DNA of 47,718 nt from NCBI GenBank assembly GCA_031397815.1, contig JANNMJ010000221.1, positions 1 to 47,718 of the forward strand. The letters are read 5' to 3'. Below the pieces are notes generated by a model. The model did no database searches and had not been told where the DNA came from. It saw only the letters and a program-made list of their open reading frames with translations. Made by a program: the position numbers and the translations under genes. Every line of letters begins with the position of its first letter. Within the stretch, counting starts at the first letter, position 1. The DNA is from JANNMJ01 sp031397815 (GTDB lineage: Bacteria; Bacteroidota; Bacteroidia; Cytophagales; Hymenobacteraceae). Of this stretch, positions 44,565-47,718 are shown in pieces.

Positions 44565-45977
44565 ATGGAATCACCAGAAGCTACCCCCACCCCTTCCCCG
44601 ACCAACCTGTTCGAACAGTTCAAGCTCAACCGCCAGCTATTCAACGCCGTGGCCGAGCTGGGCTTCACCGAGCCGACGCCGGTGCAGAAAAAAGCCATCC
44701 CGCTGCTCCTCGCCGGGCACGACCTACTCGGCATCGCTCAAACCGGCACCGGCAAAACCGCTGCCTTCGGCTTACCGCTGATTATGAAAGTCAAATACGC
44801 CCAAGGCACGCACCCGCGCGCCGTGGTGCTGGCCCCCACGCGCGAGCTGGTGTTGCAGCTCACCGAGCATCTGCGCGCCCTCGCCCGCTTCACCGATTTG
44901 CGTTTTGTGGCGCTCTACGGCGGTTTGGGGCCGAAAACGCAGTCGGAGCTGCTCGCGGGCGGGAGCGATATCGTCGTCTCGACGCCGGGGCGGCTGTGGG
45001 AGCTGTATTCCGCCGGGAAGCTGGTGCTGAAGGAAGTAAAAACGCTGATTCTCGACGAAGCCGATCGGATGCTGGATATGGGTTTCGCGCCGCAAATCCG
45101 CCGCTTGCTCGAAGTGTTGCCGCGTAAGCGCCAAAACGCGCTGTTTTCGGCCACGATGCCGGAGCGCGTGGTGACGCTGAGCGAAGAGTTTCTGGAAGCG
45201 CCGCAGCGCGTGGAAGTTTCGATGCAGGCCACGCCCGCCGAAACCGTCAGCCAGCTCCTCTACCGCACGCCGAATAAGGCCACCAAGCTGGCGCTCCTGC
45301 GCTATTTGATGGACACGAACGCTGATGTCTGGAACCGCGTCCTTGTGTTCGCCCGCGCCAAGCCGACGGTTGAGGAGATTGCGACATCGCTCCGCGACTC
45401 GAAGCTCGGGCCGGTGCGCGTACTGCACGGCAACAAGGGCCAAAACGCCCGCCTCAACGCAATGGACGACTTCAAGGCCGGACACGTGCGCGTGCTGGTC
45501 GCGACGGACGTGGCGGCGCGCGGGATTGATGTGACGGGTGTGTCGCACGTCGTCAATTTCGACGTTCCGGCCGGTTACGACGATTACGTTCACCGCATCG
45601 GTCGCACCGGGCGGGCCGGGCTGGAAGGCGCCAGCATCACCTTCGCGACAGCCGCCGAAAGCTGGCACATCCGCAACATCGAGTCTCTGATTCGGCAGTC
45701 ACTCCCCGTCAGCGATTTGCCCGCCGCCATTACTCCGAGCGTCACGCCGCCCGAGGAAGCCAAAGCGCAGGCCCGCGAGATTGATCACCAGAAACGCCTC
45801 GCCGATCCGACGTTCCAAGGCGCTTTCCACGAGAAAGTGCTGCCGCTGCACAAGCAAATCGACAAGCGCACCGGGCTGCTTTACGATGAGGAGAAAGTCG
45901 GACGGTCGCGGTTCCGCCGCAGCGGCACCCAGCGCAATACCACCACCGGCAACCGCCCGCGCACCAAGAAGCGGTAG
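44565..45977 (+). CDS. DEAD-box ATP-dependent RNA helicase (RhlE-like)
   Basis: 470 aa from ATG 44565 (MESPEATPTPSPTNLFEQF); the in-frame upstream extension to 44433 overlaps the UbiA-like gene and was rejected. It unwinds RNA using ATP in ribosome assembly or RNA decay. Motifs in order: Q motif with PTPVQ at 37-41, Walker A AQTGTGKT (58-65), PTREL (91-95), STPGR (139-143), DEAD (164-167), SAT (195-197), VLVFARAK, RVLVATDVAARGID, and HRIGRTGR (343-350). The C-terminal tail is short and basic (RSRFRRSGTQRNTT to KKR), like RhlE-type proteins in Bacteroidota. Specific RNA targets cannot be inferred. Confidence 0.95.
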   Translation: MESPEATPTPSPTNLFEQFKLNRQLFNAVAELGFTEPTPVQKKAIPLLLAGHDLLGIAQTGTGKTAAFGLPLIMKVKYAQGTHPRAVVLAPTRELVLQLTEHLRALARFTDLRFVALYGGLGPKTQSELLAGGSDIVVSTPGRLWELYSAGKLVLKEVKTLILDEADRMLDMGFAPQIRRLLEVLPRKRQNALFSATMPERVVTLSEEFLEAPQRVEVSMQATPAETVSQLLYRTPNKATKLALLRYLMDTNADVWNRVLVFARAKPTVEEIATSLRDSKLGPVRVLHGNKGQNARLNAMDDFKAGHVRVLVATDVAARGIDVTGVSHVVNFDVPAGYDDYVHRIGRTGRAGLEGASITFATAAESWHIRNIESLIRQSLPVSDLPAAITPSVTPPEEAKAQAREIDHQKRLADPTFQGAFHEKVLPLHKQIDKRTGLLYDEEKVGRSRFRRSGTQRNTTTGNRPRTKKR

Positions 45978-45980
45978 TTT

Positions 45981-46152
45981 TTACGGGTGGTGAATCAGCT
46001 CTGATTCAAAGCTGTTTCCGAGTCGATGCACCTTCCCAGTAAGGCTCCCCTCTCCTTTGGAGAGGGGCCGGGGGTGAGGATACGCGGCACCGGCACGTAC
46101 ACCAACTGTGAACGTCCCAAAATCGGGCTGATTTACGGGTGGTGAATCAGCT
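45981..46152. repeat. 20-bp direct repeat flanking a CCCCTCTCC palindrome unit
   Basis: TTACGGGTGGTGAATCAGCT occurs at 45981-46000 and again at 46133-46152. The second copy is the true 3' end of the minus-strand membrane protein gene (encoding LIHHP and stop). The 132 bp between them contain the palindrome CTCCCCTCTCCTTTGGAGAG followed by GGGCCGGGGGTGAGG (46043-46080). This looks like a duplicated end produced when an element entered the gene's tail. Confidence 0.85.
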
Positions 46153-46591
46153 TCACCAGATACTGAAACCGCGTGAGCACGAGCGTCATCGCGACGCCCC
46201 ACACCACCGCGCTCCAGAGCATATGCAGCAGAATGGCGCGGCGCTGCACCCCCAGCACCGTGGCGATGACCGTCCCGACGATGGGCGAGAACAGAATGGG
46301 CGTCAGAAACGCGATGCCGCCGATGCCGAATCGCTGAAAAATCCGCACCGTACGGCGGCTGTGGGCGCTGAATACCGGTTTGCCGCGCGCCCGCGCCCGC
46401 TGCGTGTACCAGCGCGAAACGGAGGCGCCAACGACTGAGAAAATCGCGACCGACGTCATCATCCCCGCCACCGTCAGGCCCAGCGTTGAAGTAAACGGCA
46501 AGCCCATCGACACGCCCGCCAACGGGCCGCCGAGGAATTTGACCATGCTCAACAAGTAGACCGTCAGGTATTTGATCATGGGCGACGGCAT
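46133..46591 (-). CDS. Small multi-pass membrane protein, small multidrug export/DedA-like
   Basis: 152 aa from ATG 46591 (MPSPMIKYLTVYLLSM); an ATG four codons later (46579) is possible. Four hydrophobic segments: ~6-24, 32-58, 90-113 (FGIGGIAFLTPILFSPIVGTVIATVLG) and 118-142. The loop after the second is strongly basic (RWYTQRARARGKPVF). The segment RFGIGGIAFLTPILFSPIVGT resembles the core of the small multi-drug export / VTT-like families, but the match is by eye and weak; the protein may be an uncharacterised family. Its stop-codon region is duplicated 152 bp downstream. Confidence 0.65.
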   Translation of the reverse strand: MPSPMIKYLTVYLLSMVKFLGGPLAGVSMGLPFTSTLGLTVAGMMTSVAIFSVVGASVSRWYTQRARARGKPVFSAHSRRTVRIFQRFGIGGIAFLTPILFSPIVGTVIATVLGVQRRAILLHMLWSAVVWGVAMTLVLTRFQYLVKLIHHP

Positions 46592-46648
46592 AAGCGCCGG
46601 GTTGCTCTTTACGCACCCGGCGCCTACGCGGTCACTAAGCTACCGAAT

Positions 46649-47425
46649 CTATTCCTCAAACATCCGGGTCAGGCCACCTAACACGGAGCCATTTTCCTTG
46701 CCCGCATTGGCGCCGTTCGGCATCAGCGCCTGAATGAGCTTACGAATCGGCATCGATTGAATCCAGACGCGGCCGGTGCCGCGCAGAGTCGCGAGAAACA
46801 GGCCTTCGCCGCCGAAAATCATCGATTTCAGCCCCCCGGCGCGCTGCACCGAGAAGTCGATTTGCGGCTCGAACGCCACCACACAGCCCGTATCGACGCG
46901 CAGGGTTTCGTTGTTAAGGTAGCGCTCAATCATCGTCCCGCCCGCGTGGACGAACGCGAGGCCATCGCCTTGCAAGCGCTCCATAATGAAGCCCTCGCCG
47001 CCGAACAGCCCCGTGCCGATTTTCTGGTTGAAGTGAATCGAGAGCTTCGTGCCCTTCGCGGCGGCCAGAAAACCGTCTTTCTGCACCACCAACCCGCCGT
47101 TGGTCCGCGCCAGATCGATGGGCAGAATGGTGCCGGGGTACGGCGCCGAAAACGCCACCTTCCGCTTGCCGTAGCCTTGGTTGGTGAAGTGCGTCATGAA
47201 GAGCGACTCGCCCGTAATCAGGCGGGTTCCGGCCTGAAACAGCTTACCGAGGATGGAGCCGTTCTCTTCGGAGCCATCGCCCATTCGGGTTTCGAACTGG
47301 ATGCCTTCTTCCATATAAACCATCGCCCCAGCTTCGGCAACGACGGTTTCCTGTGGATCCAGCTCTACCTCAAGGACCTGAATATCGGACCCGAGAATCT
47401 GGTAATCAATTTCGTGTGAGCGCAT
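46649..47425 (-). CDS. AIM24 / TIGR00266 family protein
   Basis: 258 aa from ATG 47425 (MRSHEIDYQILGSDIQVLEVELDP). The family pattern is clear: QVLEVELDPQETVVAEAGAMVYME at the start, GESLFMTHFTNQG, KVAFSAPYPGTILPIDL, GLVVQKDGFLAAAKG, LFGGEGFIMERLQGDGLAFVHAGG, LRVDTGCVVAFEPQIDFSV, and MIFGGEGLFLATLRGTGRVWIQSMP near the end. It is a single tubby-like/beta-prism fold related to the N-terminal part of yeast Aim24; bacterial members are soluble and of unknown function. The last ~30 residues are Gly/Asn-rich. It lies just upstream of the small membrane protein on the same strand (57-bp gap), so they may be co-transcribed. Confidence 0.93.
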   Translation of the reverse strand: MRSHEIDYQILGSDIQVLEVELDPQETVVAEAGAMVYMEEGIQFETRMGDGSEENGSILGKLFQAGTRLITGESLFMTHFTNQGYGKRKVAFSAPYPGTILPIDLARTNGGLVVQKDGFLAAAKGTKLSIHFNQKIGTGLFGGEGFIMERLQGDGLAFVHAGGTMIERYLNNETLRVDTGCVVAFEPQIDFSVQRAGGLKSMIFGGEGLFLATLRGTGRVWIQSMPIRKLIQALMPNGANAGKENGSVLGGLTRMFEE

Positions 47426-47718
47426 GAGTGGGTAAAGGCTGAGAAGGGGGAAGTTTCAAGCATAAGAGCGGGAAAATTCACCCGCCGTTGCTTGCCCGAA
47501 AAGTAGCGCAGCCAGCCCTTACCGCGTGCGGCAAAGGCTGGCTGCAAGTAATAAAAGCAGGCATTTCCAAACTCCCCACCCCCGAAGGGAGAGGGTGGCC
47601 CGAAGGGCCGGGGCGGGGAATGCGGTTAAGTAATGCGGCTGAGCAAGGGCGGCTGAGAAAACGTGGCTAAGCAAACGCGGGGTTGGGCTGTCCCCCCACG
47701 GCCCTTCGGGCCACCCCT
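47426..47718. other. Right-end intergenic region with hairpins
   Basis: No gene seen. GCAGCCAGCC (47508-47517) pairs with GGCTGGCTGC (47536-47545). A region near 47570-47625 holds ACTCCCCACCCCCGAAGGGA and GGCCCGAAGGGCC palindromes, related to the CCCCTCTCC units, and the last ~25 bases begin another GGCCC-type unit. Confidence 0.6.

Overview
The window looks like chromosomal DNA from a high-GC member of the Bacteroidota, order Cytophagales, most likely Hymenobacteraceae (Hymenobacter or a relative). The basis is a set of secreted proteins with C-terminal type IX secretion (T9SS) sorting domains, promoter-like sequences of the Bacteroidota -7 type (TAnnTTTG), almost no Shine-Dalgarno sequences, and an exosortase of the XrtX type with its associated membrane protein and a PID-CTERM substrate. 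No rRNA, tRNA, insertion sequence, phage or CRISPR array was seen. The genus is an inference from gene content, not from a marker gene.

Layout. 1-3.7 kb: two minus-strand secreted proteins, the first cut by the window edge. 4.1-6.1 kb: a YkvA-like membrane protein, then a LytTR response regulator split in two at a 12-C run. 6.2-10.9 kb: a seven-repeat FG-GAP surface protein and a T9SS protein. 10.9-12.65 kb: a small HD hydrolase between dense palindromic repeats, including an 8 x 42-bp array. 12.65-20.3 kb: two DUF3857/transglutaminase-fold exported proteins, one lacking the catalytic residues, and a 1118-aa TPR/YwqK-repeat protein. 20.6-21.8 kb: homogentisate dioxygenase. 22.7 kb: a 41-aa protein. 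23.0-28.2 kb: a methionine unit made of a SAM-I riboswitch with attenuator, cobalamin-dependent metH and metF. 28.3-29.0 kb: a DUF2461 protein. 29.4-38.3 kb: a surface-sorting region with a 61-aa PID-CTERM protein, a 2372-aa T9SS adhesin-like protein, the XrtX-associated membrane protein and the exosortase, all on the minus strand. 38.4-47.4 kb: FAD oxidoreductase, PafA-like phosphatase, inorganic pyrophosphatase, membrane-anchored CYTH protein, UbiA-like prenyltransferase, DEAD-box helicase, small membrane protein and AIM24-family protein.

How it fits together. MetH and MetF catalyse consecutive steps (5,10-methylene-THF to 5-methyl-THF, then methyl transfer to homocysteine) and sit behind a SAM sensor. 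The 29-38 kb block brings two protein-sorting routes together: the adhesin carries a T9SS tail, while the small protein carries an exosortase signal for the membrane enzyme encoded about 8 kb upstream. The phosphatase, pyrophosphatase and CYTH genes are adjacent phosphate-chemistry genes, but they are not one operon.

Most intergenic space is filled by palindromic repeats: three copies of a ~148-bp triple-hairpin element, two arrays of hairpins with the same 42-bp period but different sequence, a nested inverted repeat with perfect 49-bp arms, several copies of a CCCCTCTCC-type palindrome, and a CACGAATTACACAG inverted repeat. The strongest leads are the exosortase/PID-CTERM pair, the two homopolymer tracts that each break or alter a reading frame by the same one base, and the 42-bp hairpin arrays.
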